From: Chitinophaga rhizophila
Lineage (GTDB): Bacteria > Bacteroidota > Bacteroidia > Chitinophagales > Chitinophagaceae
Assembly: GCF_019492185.1 (NCBI RefSeq)
Contig: NZ_JAICCF010000003.1
Coordinates: 496,001 to 560,000, forward strand
Direction: 5' to 3'
Length of the DNA stretch: 64,000 nucleotides
Shown here: piece by piece, positions 36,005-43,984 of the stretch
Position numbering within the stretch: the stretch's first letter is position 1
Layout: every line of letters starts with the position of its first letter
Position numbers and translations under genes: made by a program
Notes under the pieces: model-generated
Seen by the model: the letters and a program-made list of their open reading frames with translations, nothing else
Told to the model about the DNA's origin: nothing
Database searches by the model: none

Positions 36005-36756
36005 TAAGCCTTGCAGGAATGGACCCTTCTGCGGGTGCAGGCCTGCTGGCTGATATAAAAACATTTGAAGCACTCGGCACCTATGGACTGGGTGTCTGTA
36101 CTGCCCTTACCGTGCAGACAGATACCCGGTTCATTTCTGCCGAATGGCAATCTGCCGCTCAGATCATTGCCCAATTGAAGCCTTTGCTAGAGACATTCCC
36201 AGTGCAATACTGTAAGATTGGTATCATGAAAGATGCAGACACAATGCTGGAAGTGATAAGCACTATCACCTCCCTCAGACCAGGTATCAGGATCGTACTG
36301 GACCCGGTGCTGAAAGCCAGCGCAGGCTACACCTTTCATGACGATACCAGATTAAGCACCTGGAAAGCTGTTTTAGAACAAGTCTACCTGCTGACACCCA
36401 ATTACCAGGAGGCCATGTTGCTGACCGGAGCAGTAGATGGCGAGGCCGCAGCAAAGAAACTAGCCTCGTATTGTGCAATACTGCTGAAAGGCGGGCACCG
36501 TTCGGACAAGCAAGGAATAGATACACTATATCTACCGGAGGGGGAAAGCGGCAAAAAACACCTGACAATTCTGGACATTCCTGCGGGTAAACAATCAGTC
36601 TTCCCTAAACACGGTTCCGGATGTGTACTCAGTGCTGCCATCACCGCCCAACTGGCAGCAGGGATGCCCTTACAAACAGCCTGTATTACGGCCAAGCTTT
36701 ACACAGAAAAGTTTCTGGCCAGTCATTCATCATTATTAGGATATCATAACACATGA
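35980..36756 (+). CDS. thiD: HMP / HMP-phosphate kinase ThiD
   Basis: A 258-residue ribokinase-fold enzyme that phosphorylates hydroxymethylpyrimidine twice to give HMP-PP. Seen are LAGMDPSAGAGLLADIKTFE at the N terminus, LTVQTDT near 44, the VLDPVLKASAG segment near 105, LLTPNYQEAMLL and the C-terminal catalytic KHGSGCVLSAAI. It overlaps the upstream gene by 25 bases and the downstream thiE by 4 bases. Confidence 0.96.
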   Translation: MAQHRPFVISLAGMDPSAGAGLLADIKTFEALGTYGLGVCTALTVQTDTRFISAEWQSAAQIIAQLKPLLETFPVQYCKIGIMKDADTMLEVISTITSLRPGIRIVLDPVLKASAGYTFHDDTRLSTWKAVLEQVYLLTPNYQEAMLLTGAVDGEAAAKKLASYCAILLKGGHRSDKQGIDTLYLPEGESGKKHLTILDIPAGKQSVFPKHGSGCVLSAAITAQLAAGMPLQTACITAKLYTEKFLASHSSLLGYHNT

Positions 36757-37367
36757 TCAGCTCATTACATTACATATCGCAGCAAACGACGGCTGCCTCT
36801 CACCTGGAGAATATACAGTCAGCATGTGAAGCTGGCTGCAGGTGGATACAGCTCCGTATTAAGAATGAACCAGAGGAGACCGTGCTTCGCAGCGCGCTGG
36901 CAGCAAAAGCTATCTGCGCTGCCTATAATGCTACGCTTATCATCAATGATCATCCGCGCATTGCGGTGAAGGTAGGTGCGCATGGTGTACATGTAGGCAA
37001 GCAGGATATGACAGTGGCTGCAGCAAGAGCCATAACAGGCAGTAACTTCATTATTGGAGGAACAGCTAACACACTGGAAGACATCCTGACCCATGTAAAA
37101 GAAGGAGCCGACTACGTAGGAGTGGGCCCTTATCGTTTTACGAAGACGAAGGAGAAGCTTAGTCCGATACTCGGTCTGGAGGGTATTGCTGATATGATGC
37201 AAGCACTAAAGCAACGGAATATTCAGATTCCGGTTATTGCTATCGGGGGGATACTGGCAGCAGATGTACCTGCACTGATGCAGACCGGCATTCATGGTAT
37301 TGCCGTAAGCGGACTTATTACCCATGGGGAAAACAAATCTCAAACAATATTATCAATTACAATATGA
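36753..37367 (+). CDS. thiE: Thiamine phosphate synthase ThiE
   Basis: A 204-residue TIM barrel that condenses HMP-PP with the thiazole phosphate to form thiamine phosphate. It shows WIQLRIKN, LIINDHPRIAVKVGAHGVHVGKQDM (here in two parts: INDHPRIA and GVHVGKQDM), GADYVGVGPYRFTKTK and the phosphate-binding IAIGGI. These are intact active-site segments, so this copy rather than the TenI-like one is the likely synthase. ATGA overlap with thiD and 4-base overlap with thiG. Confidence 0.95.
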   Translation: MISSLHYISQQTTAASHLENIQSACEAGCRWIQLRIKNEPEETVLRSALAAKAICAAYNATLIINDHPRIAVKVGAHGVHVGKQDMTVAAARAITGSNFIIGGTANTLEDILTHVKEGADYVGVGPYRFTKTKEKLSPILGLEGIADMMQALKQRNIQIPVIAIGGILAADVPALMQTGIHGIAVSGLITHGENKSQTILSITI

Positions 37368-38137
37368 AACCTCTGGTAATAGCAGGACACACTTTTTCTT
37401 CCCGCCTGTTCACCGGCACAGGTAAATTCTCTTCTATGACAGTCATGGAAGAAGCGTTGTTGGAATCAGGCTCAGAACTGGTAACAGTCGCATTAAAACG
37501 GGTAGATGTGCACAATCACTCGGATGATATGCTACAGCATGTGCAACATCCACAATTAAAATTACTGCCGAATACGTCTGGGGTAAGGACGGCCAAAGAA
37601 GCCGTATACGCCGCACAACTGGCAAGGGAAGCACTGGAAACGAACTGGCTGAAGCTGGAGATCCATCCGGATCCGAGGTATTTGCTGCCAGACCCCATAG
37701 AGACATTAAAAGCAGCAGAAGAGCTGGTAAAGCTTGGCTTTGTGGTACTGCCTTATGTGCATGCAGATCCGGTATTGTGTAAAAGACTGGAAGAAGCAGG
37801 TACAGCAGCTGTGATGCCGCTGGGTGCACCAATTGGCAGCAATAAAGGGCTAAAGACACTCGACTTCCTTGAAATCATTATCGAACAAAGTAATATTCCG
37901 GTAATTGTGGATGCAGGTATTGGCAGTCCTTCGGATGCAGCCAAAGCGATGGAAATAGGCGCGGATGCAGTACTGGTCAATACAGCCATTGCTGTGGCCA
38001 AAGATCCGGTATTGATGGCAAGAGCTTTCAGATTGGGTGTGATAGCAGGCAGACAGGCCTACGAAGCAGGACTTGCACCGGTACTTCAGGAAGCAGCAGC
38101 ATCCAGTCCATTAATCGGTTTCCTTGACGAAGTTTAA
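37364..38137 (+). CDS. thiG: Thiazole synthase ThiG
   Basis: A 257-residue TIM barrel that builds the thiazole phosphate from deoxyxylulose phosphate, dehydroglycine (from ThiH) and ThiS thiocarboxylate. Conserved parts are FSSRLFTGTGKFSS, VALKRVDVH with the Schiff-base lysine, LPNTSGVRTAKEAV, LPLGAPIGSNKGL-type MPLGAPIGSNKGL, and VDAGIGSPSDAA. It lies between thiE and thiH in a coupled operon. Confidence 0.97.
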   Translation: MKPLVIAGHTFSSRLFTGTGKFSSMTVMEEALLESGSELVTVALKRVDVHNHSDDMLQHVQHPQLKLLPNTSGVRTAKEAVYAAQLAREALETNWLKLEIHPDPRYLLPDPIETLKAAEELVKLGFVVLPYVHADPVLCKRLEEAGTAAVMPLGAPIGSNKGLKTLDFLEIIIEQSNIPVIVDAGIGSPSDAAKAMEIGADAVLVNTAIAVAKDPVLMARAFRLGVIAGRQAYEAGLAPVLQEAAASSPLIGFLDEV

Positions 38138-38149
38138 AAGAAGCGTAAG

Positions 38150-39259
38150 ATGTCAGGTTTCAGAAACATATTTGACCAGCATGACTGGGACGCGGTAAAA
38201 GCGTCTATTTATGCTAAAACGTCCCGTGATGTGGAGGCCGCTCTTGCAGCAGGCAGGCGTACATTGGAAGATTTCAAAGCGCTGATATCACCGGCAGCGG
38301 CTCCGTATCTGGAGCAGATGGCGCAACTGAGCAGGAAACTCACCCAGCAGCGTTTTGGTAATACTATGCAGTTGTATATACCGCTTTATTTAAGCAATGA
38401 ATGTCAAAATATCTGTACCTATTGCGGTTTCAGCCTGGACAATAAAATTGCCAGAAAGACACTTAGCAGGGATGAGATACTCAGGGAGGTGGCAGTAATT
38501 AAAGCTATGGGGTATGAACACGTTTTACTGGTGACAGGAGAGGCCAATCAGACGGTAGGCTTGGATTATTTCCGTGAGGCGATGCAGGTGATACGGCCAC
38601 ACTTTGCCAACATCTCTATGGAGGTGCAACCTATGGATGAAGCAGAGTATGCAACACTTAAGCAGGATGGTCTGCATGGGGTATTGGTATACCAGGAAAC
38701 GTATCACCATGCTGACTATAAGCTTCATCATCCGAAAGGCAAGAAATCCAACTTCTACTACCGGCTGGATACCCCGGACAGACTAGGCAGGGCAGGAGTG
38801 CATAAGATTGGGCTTGGCGTACTGATCGGGCTGGAAGACTGGCGCACTGACAGCTTTTTTACGGCATTACATCTGCAATATCTGGAAAGAACATACTGGC
38901 AGACAAAGTATAGCATCTCATTTCCGAGGCTACGGCCATGTTCAGGAGGCTTACCACCCAAGGTGGAGATGAATGACCGGGAGCTGGTACAACTGATCTG
39001 TGCTTACCGGATATTGGACCAGGAAGTCGAATTAAGCCTTTCTACGCGTGAAACACCCTGCTTCCGGGACAATGTTATCAAACTGGGTATTACAGCGCTT
39101 AGTGCGGGTTCTAAAACGAATCCTGGAGGGTATGCCACCGACCTGTCGTCACTGGAGCAATTTGAAATATCAGACGAGCGTAGTCCGGAGCATATCAGTG
39201 GCATGTTAAGATCACAAGGGTATGAGCCTGTGTGGAAGGACTGGGATGAAGGATATTAA
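38150..39259 (+). CDS. thiH: 2-iminoacetate (dehydroglycine) synthase ThiH
   Basis: A 369-residue radical SAM enzyme that cleaves tyrosine to p-cresol and dehydroglycine for ThiG. The CX3CX2C cluster motif is CQNICTYC near 84-91, followed by GFSLDNKIARKTL; EVQPMDEAEY and SFPRLRPCSGG are also family features. ThiH needs no oxygen, unlike the glycine oxidase ThiO route. It is the last gene of the operon, with a terminator at 39280-39310. Confidence 0.97.
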   Translation: MSGFRNIFDQHDWDAVKASIYAKTSRDVEAALAAGRRTLEDFKALISPAAAPYLEQMAQLSRKLTQQRFGNTMQLYIPLYLSNECQNICTYCGFSLDNKIARKTLSRDEILREVAVIKAMGYEHVLLVTGEANQTVGLDYFREAMQVIRPHFANISMEVQPMDEAEYATLKQDGLHGVLVYQETYHHADYKLHHPKGKKSNFYYRLDTPDRLGRAGVHKIGLGVLIGLEDWRTDSFFTALHLQYLERTYWQTKYSISFPRLRPCSGGLPPKVEMNDRELVQLICAYRILDQEVELSLSTRETPCFRDNVIKLGITALSAGSKTNPGGYATDLSSLEQFEISDERSPEHISGMLRSQGYEPVWKDWDEGY

Positions 39260-39279
39260 CAGCATAATATAACCAAGTC

Positions 39280-39310
39280 AGCCCCGCATTTCCGCGGGGC
39301 TGCGAATTTT
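39280..39310 (+). terminator. Terminator of the thiamine operon
   Basis: AGCCCCGC (39280-39287), six-base loop, GCGGGGCT (39294-39301), then TGCGAATTTT: a strong GC stem 20 bases after thiH. Confidence 0.85.
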
Positions 39311-39363
39311 ACCTAAATCCATTACTGAAATTTGTTACTTATGGAGATAAGTAGCCGCTTAAT

Positions 39364-39382
39364 CTTACATTTCAAATGTAAG
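39364..39382. repeat. 19-bp palindrome
   Basis: CTTACATTT, C, AAATGTAAG: perfect 9-bp arms about one base, in the gap between thiH and the DUF2383 gene. It has the look of a protein-binding site, but no promoter could be placed next to it. Confidence 0.6.
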
Positions 39383-39457
39383 CCGCTCATAATGAACAAC
39401 CTAGGTGATGTCTATTTTGAACAAAAAGAACAAGGTTGTGCAAAATGAACAAACCCA

Positions 39458-39919
39458 CTAATGAGCAACTTTCTCCAATTCCCTATAAGTTCTCACTGTA
39501 TCATGTGAACTTCTGAGTGCACCTTTTTGATTGGCGATCAGTTCACGCACACTGTAAGGCATCGGGATACTGGAACGTAGTATTTCCTCGTAGGTCCGCT
39601 GGGCGGCGCCTTCTCCATACTCACAAGAGGAGAGGATGGAATGACGATCCGGGCCGGAAAAGGTAGCCTTGACATCCATCCAGGTTCTATAGATTCTTCC
39701 ATAGATAGAGGATTGCATAGTTGCACCTTCTCCATTTGTCAGTAATAGCATGTTCAGTTGATCTATATATGAATTACTTTCATCTGCCATTCTTTGAAAC
39801 AATGCTTTGAGGTCTGCATCATCGGTCTGATCAATTGCTTTTCTATATCCTTCCACACGGTCGCGGTTAATTCTAACCAGGTCATTCAGGGCTTCCAACA
39901 ATTTTTCATTGAGTTGCAT
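39458..39919 (-). CDS. DUF2383 / PA2169-family four-helix-bundle protein
   Basis: A 153-residue all-helical protein: MQLNEKLLEALNDLVRINRD, ADLKALFQRMADES, GRIYRTWMDVKATFSG, then HSILSSCEYGEGAAQRTYEE. These match the DUF2383 (PA2169) family, a ferritin-like bundle of unknown function often linked to stress. I use ATG 39919; the longer frame starting at 39979 adds a hydrophobic stretch absent from the family. It sits near two other ferritin-like genes and a small stress-type membrane protein. Confidence 0.85.
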   Translation of the reverse strand: MQLNEKLLEALNDLVRINRDRVEGYRKAIDQTDDADLKALFQRMADESNSYIDQLNMLLLTNGEGATMQSSIYGRIYRTWMDVKATFSGPDRHSILSSCEYGEGAAQRTYEEILRSSIPMPYSVRELIANQKGALRSSHDTVRTYRELEKVAH

Positions 39920-40235
39920 GATAGTAAATTTTAAATTAATGCGATGTTGACTAATATATATGTAAAGTAAGAAGTTCAAAAATATGACCAGATCTGCGGT
40001 TTCAGACGGGGCTTGACTCGTAGCCGGATCTCATGTATTGTTTGACGTAGAATCTACCCTGGCTGGGGAATACGTTCCACATAGAAAATCACTCTTTTTA
40101 GAATGGTACACATTGCTTATATAAGGGGCCTCTCCTCGCAAACACTTGTAAATAGAAGGATTTCATTCCTCATCGTGTTGTTAACATGATCTGGCATAAA
40201 TTTTCTACTTACAATTTTAACCAAATCTTTTTGAT

Positions 40236-40388
40236 ATGAACGGCTTACTTTATTTAATCGCAGTTATTCTAATTATCGGATGGGTTCTGGGTGCGTTTGT
40301 TTACTCCGCTGGTGGTCTTATACATGCACTGCTAGTATTGGCGATCATTGCTATTCTTGTAAATATCATACGCGGCCGGGCTGTTTAA
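40236..40388 (+). CDS. Lmo0937-family small membrane protein (DUF5670)
   Basis: A 50-residue protein, MNGLLYLIAVILIIGWVLGA at the start and IIRGRAV at the end, with two hydrophobic helices separated by FVYSAGGLIH. This layout (LYxIAVILxIxWVLGxF, G.LIH.LLVLAIIAIL) matches the Lmo0937/DUF5670 family, small membrane proteins often found near stress genes. It has its own terminator and no close partner on the same strand upstream. Confidence 0.85.
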   Translation: MNGLLYLIAVILIIGWVLGAFVYSAGGLIHALLVLAIIAILVNIIRGRAV

Positions 40389-40416
40389 GTCAGGCAAACC
40401 GAACTCCATTGTGTGA

Positions 40417-40482
40417 AAGGTAATCAATCGTACTGAAGAGAAACTTACACTCTGACAGCACGATTGGTTACCTTATTTTTTT
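40417..40482 (+). terminator. Terminator of the small membrane protein gene
   Basis: A 15-bp stem (40417-40431 with 40460-40474, one G-T pair) with a 28-base loop, followed by ATTTTTTT. The long loop is unusual but the stem and T-run are strong. Confidence 0.85.
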
Positions 40483-40688
40483 AGTAAAAAGCTCTACTGG
40501 TCATAATTTCAGGAGAATAAATAATTAGTAAAAATCAAAAACCAGAACGGATTATCCCCCGTATATCAAATCAGAAGCACTTGCGATTAATCCGGAAAAA
40601 TATCCACGTGTTTCAGCTATCGCGTAGCTTTCTTTTCTTTTCTATTTGTTAGTAGGTGTAAATTTTCGTTCACTTTAAATCTCATCTT

Positions 40689-41396
40689 ATGTTAATACGG
40701 AAAACCCGCTCCGTAACCAGTGATGGTAAGGAGGAAGGTATTGCCATGCCTAATGTACATCGCCGTGCTTTCCTTAAATACGCTGGTATGGGCGCGGCCA
40801 TTCTTACCGCAGGATCTATCGCAAGCTGTAGCAGCGATGAGGATGGCGGTATGGTTGACGAAGGCGTAAGCCTGGGCACCGGTGACGTATCTGTGTTGAA
40901 CTATGCCTATGCATTGGAACAACTGGAAGCAGCCTTCTATACGCAGGTAGTAGCCACTCCTTACTCCGGCATTTCAGATGTTGAACTGACATTGCTCACA
41001 GACATACGTAATCATGAAATAGCTCATCGTGAATTTTTCAAGAAAGCTCTTGCAAGCGGAGCTATCCCCAATCTTACAGTAGACTTTTCCTCAATCAATT
41101 TCTCAAGCAGAGACGCAGTATTAGGCGCTGCCAAGACTTTTGAAGATCTTGGCGTAGCTGCTTACAATGGTGCGGGAAAATTTATCAAAACGGCCGAATA
41201 CCTGGTACTTGCCGGTAAGATAGTATCTGTGGAGGCACGCCATGCAGCACTCATCAGAGACCTTATCAGCAATGGTTCATTTGCTTCAGATGCAGATGCC
41301 CAGGGCCTCGATTTTGTTAAAACGCCACAGGAAGTCTTTGCGGCAGCAGGCGCGTATATCAAAACTAAAGTTAATACCAATACGCTTCCTAAGTAA
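40689..41396 (+). CDS. Ferritin-like domain protein with Tat-type lipoprotein signal
   Basis: A 235-residue exported protein. HRRAFLKYAGMGAAILTAGS followed by IASC combines a twin-arginine motif with a lipobox. The mature part is a ferritin_2 (PF13668-type) helical bundle: VLNYAYALEQLEAAFY, IRNHEIAHREFFKKAL, AKTFEDLGVAAYNGA and VSVEARHAALIRDL, holding possible metal-binding Glu and His. ATG 40746 is an alternative start with an unusually good AAGGAGG (40728-40734) in front; the longer form from 40689 is given here. It is paired with a second ferritin-like gene 33 bases downstream. Confidence 0.88.
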   Translation: MLIRKTRSVTSDGKEEGIAMPNVHRRAFLKYAGMGAAILTAGSIASCSSDEDGGMVDEGVSLGTGDVSVLNYAYALEQLEAAFYTQVVATPYSGISDVELTLLTDIRNHEIAHREFFKKALASGAIPNLTVDFSSINFSSRDAVLGAAKTFEDLGVAAYNGAGKFIKTAEYLVLAGKIVSVEARHAALIRDLISNGSFASDADAQGLDFVKTPQEVFAAAGAYIKTKVNTNTLPK

Positions 41397-41429
41397 CACG
41401 CGCATTCCTCATTGTAAAAACTGATCACT

Positions 41430-42254
41430 ATGAATCTGCAAAACATCTTTAACGAGATAGAGAAAATAGACCCCGAAATAAACGAGCGTCTTGACACCCG
41501 CAGAGATGCGATGAAACAATTCAGGAATATTGGCCGTGTGCTTGCTCTTTCTGCCCTTCCCATTGCATTGGGTAGTATGCTGAAGAAAGCCTATGGTCGT
41601 ACTCCCGCAGATGTGCTGGGCGTATTAAACTATGCGCTTACGCTGGAATATCTGGAAGCTGAATATTATTCAACTGCAATTACCAGAACTTCCCTCTTTC
41701 CCAATGCTGCATCCTTAGGCGCATTTACAACCATCGCTAATCACGAGAATGCCCACGTAACATTACTGAAAAGCGCAATCACCGGCGCTGGCGGTACTCC
41801 TGTTACTAAGCCAACCTTCGACTTCACTGGCGGAAGCTTAAACCTCAAACCTTTTCAGGATTACCCAACACTCCTGATCTTAGCTCAGGCGTTTGAAGAT
41901 ACCGGTGTAAGGGCATATAAAGGTAAAGCAACTGTATTGATGGAGAATCCGGCGGTATTAACTGTCGCCCTGCAGATCCACTCTATAGAAGCACGCCACG
42001 CAGCACACATCCGTTATATGCGCAGAAATCTGACATCTGCTCCACAGCCTGCACTGAAGCCGTGGATCACTAATGCAGAAAATAACGTTCCTGCTATTCA
42101 GCCTGTATACGCCGGCGAAGACAACCAGGTACAGGCAGGGGTAACCATCACCGGTATTGCCAGTCAGGTAGATAAAGCAGCGGCTACCGAAGCCTTTGAC
42201 GAGTTCCTGACAGAAGACCAGGTACTGGATATCGCAAGCTTATTCATTAAGTAA
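41430..42254 (+). CDS. Ferritin-like domain protein (paralogue)
   Basis: A 274-residue relative of the preceding protein: VLNYALTLEYLEAEYYSTAI, IANHENAHVTLLKSAI, AQAFEDTGVRAYKGKA and IHSIEARHAAHIR align with it. The N terminus (EIEKIDPEINERLDTRRDAM) lacks a lipobox and has an unusual extended region before the hydrophobic VLALSALPIALGSML. An RR pair at 24-25 could act in a Tat-like signal. Such tandem pairs are common in Chitinophagaceae. Function is unknown; metal storage or protection against oxidants is inferred from the fold. Confidence 0.88.
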   Translation: MNLQNIFNEIEKIDPEINERLDTRRDAMKQFRNIGRVLALSALPIALGSMLKKAYGRTPADVLGVLNYALTLEYLEAEYYSTAITRTSLFPNAASLGAFTTIANHENAHVTLLKSAITGAGGTPVTKPTFDFTGGSLNLKPFQDYPTLLILAQAFEDTGVRAYKGKATVLMENPAVLTVALQIHSIEARHAAHIRYMRRNLTSAPQPALKPWITNAENNVPAIQPVYAGEDNQVQAGVTITGIASQVDKAAATEAFDEFLTEDQVLDIASLFIK

Positions 42255-42313
42255 TAAAGTATCTTAACCGTTCAATATCAAAGAGAAAAGTAATCACACA
42301 AATGGTGTTACTG

Positions 42314-42350
42314 AGGAATCCTCCTGCTCAAGCTGGAGGGTTCCTTGTTT
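42314..42350 (+). terminator. Terminator of the ferritin-like pair
   Basis: An 11-bp stem with one T/G pair (42314-42324 with 42335-42345) and a ten-base loop, followed by TGTTTT. Confidence 0.75.
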
Positions 42351-42358
42351 TCATTCGC

Positions 42359-42366
42359 TACTTTTG
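42359..42366 (+). promoter_or_regulatory. -7 promoter element of the phytase-like lipoprotein gene
   Basis: TACTTTTG matches TAnnTTTG, 23 bases before ATG 42390. It lies downstream of the alternative TTG at 42345, which supports the ATG as the true start. Confidence 0.55.
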
Positions 42367-42389
42367 CACATAGGCAAAAACATGCGTAT

Positions 42390-43517
42390 ATGAGAAGATT
42401 ACTGCTGATGGCGGTTTTACTAAGTGGTTGCACCACTGCCAGGAAAACGACCGGCAATGAAACAACACCTGCCGTTTCATCACTGCGGCTACTGCATAAA
42501 TATGTTGTACCACACGACCAACCTTTTGACGGAACTACTATCGGAGGACTATCCGGTATTGACTACGATACTGCCCGCAAGATATACTACCTTATATGTG
42601 ATGACAGATCTGAGAAACAGCCTGCCAGGTTTTATACTGCACGAATACCTGTACCCGGAAATGCAACAGACAGTGTACAATTTACCAGTGTCACCTATTT
42701 AAAGGCCCGTGATGGAAACGTATTCCCTCCCGACAAACATTTTGCGCCTGATCCCGAGGCGATGAGGTACAACCCACATACAGGAAAACTTATATGGAGC
42801 AGTGAAGGTGAGCGGATTATTTCTAACAAAGGCAATATCCTAAATGATCCGGGTATATTTGAGATTGACAGCTCCGGACGTCTCCTGGATAGCTTTCCTA
42901 TACCTGAGCAGTTTCATATGCGCGTTACAGATAACGGCCCCAGACGTAACGGCGTATTCGAGGGACTGGGATTTACTGCCAACGGGCGTTACATGTTTGT
43001 TAGCCTGGAGGAACCCCGCTATGAAGACGGTCCCAAAGCCGGACTAGCTGATACAACCGCTTATATCAGGCTGATCAAATATGACTTGACTACCAGAAAG
43101 CCAGTTGCACAATATGCCTATAAGCTCGATCCGGTTGCATACAAGCCCGTACCAGACACTGCCTTTCGTGTAAATGGTATTTCGGATATACTGGTACTGT
43201 CTGAACAGAAGTTGTTGGTTATGGAGCGGTCTTTCTCCACCGGTGTAAAGAACAACACCATCAAAGTCTTTATAGCCGAACTCCAACATGCAACCAATGT
43301 TGACAACACTGTATCCCTGCAAACAACACAAAACTTTATACCTGTAAAGAAATCATTACTACTAAACTTCGAGCGCCTCAATACTTATGTTGACAATGTA
43401 GAAGGTATGACTTTCGGACCTGTACTACCTAACGGAAATAGAAGTATGGTATTCGTAGCTGATAACAACTTTGACAGTAAAGAAGAAACACAGTTTTTTA
43501 TCTTTGAGGTAGAGTAG
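42390..43517 (+). CDS. Phytase-like esterase-domain lipoprotein
   Basis: A 375-residue lipoprotein (MRRLLLMAVLLSGC, cysteine at 14) with a six-bladed beta-propeller of the phytase-like esterase family (PF13449): GGLSGIDYD near 51, DPEAMRYNPHTGKLIWSSEG near 128, GVFEGLGFTANGRYMFVSLE near 190, and NVEGMTFGP near 340. Members are presumed phosphodiesterases or phosphomonoesterases at the cell surface; the substrate is not known. I use ATG 42390 because the upstream TTG precedes the promoter. It ends at a strong terminator. Confidence 0.85.
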   Translation: MRRLLLMAVLLSGCTTARKTTGNETTPAVSSLRLLHKYVVPHDQPFDGTTIGGLSGIDYDTARKIYYLICDDRSEKQPARFYTARIPVPGNATDSVQFTSVTYLKARDGNVFPPDKHFAPDPEAMRYNPHTGKLIWSSEGERIISNKGNILNDPGIFEIDSSGRLLDSFPIPEQFHMRVTDNGPRRNGVFEGLGFTANGRYMFVSLEEPRYEDGPKAGLADTTAYIRLIKYDLTTRKPVAQYAYKLDPVAYKPVPDTAFRVNGISDILVLSEQKLLVMERSFSTGVKNNTIKVFIAELQHATNVDNTVSLQTTQNFIPVKKSLLLNFERLNTYVDNVEGMTFGPVLPNGNRSMVFVADNNFDSKEETQFFIFEVE

Positions 43518-43549
43518 AAGGATACTATTTTATCAAACATTTATAACTA

Positions 43550-43592
43550 AACAGGAAAGTACGCCAAAATGCTACTTTCCTGTTTTCTTTTT
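43550..43592 (+). terminator. Terminator of the phytase-like gene
   Basis: A perfect 12-bp stem (43550-43561 with 43573-43584), 11-base loop, then TTCTTTTTT. Confidence 0.92.
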
Positions 43593-43984
43593 TACAGATC
43601 TGTGATCTTTTATTGATGTTAGTAATAGAAAAATCCGCCGCCAATGCAGTACCAGTATAGCTCCGGATAAGAAAAAGTTTTTTGCAAAAACGTTTTACTT
43701 TACTTAAAAAATATTCTACTTTTAACAGGAAGTTACCATACTTTAGGAGCCGTAATCATATTTTAAACTAACTATTGACGTAAACCAAAATTCCGAACGC
43801 GTTAAAAGAGTCATCAATTTATTTACTGTTAGCTTTTCTTTTATCCACGGATATCGATCAGCATTAATTTTATCATTACTGAGCCACGTAAAATAATGAT
43901 GTAATGTCAATACACTGATCCAGGTCGCATATGCAGGAAGTTCCTGTATGTGCATGCTAATCTATTCTCTAAAACCTCCAAAAT
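43593..43984. other. Noncoding region upstream of the SusC gene
   Basis: About 390 A/T-rich bases. No coding gene, sigma/anti-sigma pair or hybrid regulator is present, and I found no exact TAnnTTTG element. The SusC promoter must lie here but I could not place it. Confidence 0.5.

Noticed and set aside
43743..43955. A 70-codon minus-strand frame upstream of the SusC gene
   Set aside because: No family resemblance and A/T-rich composition; treated as noncoding.
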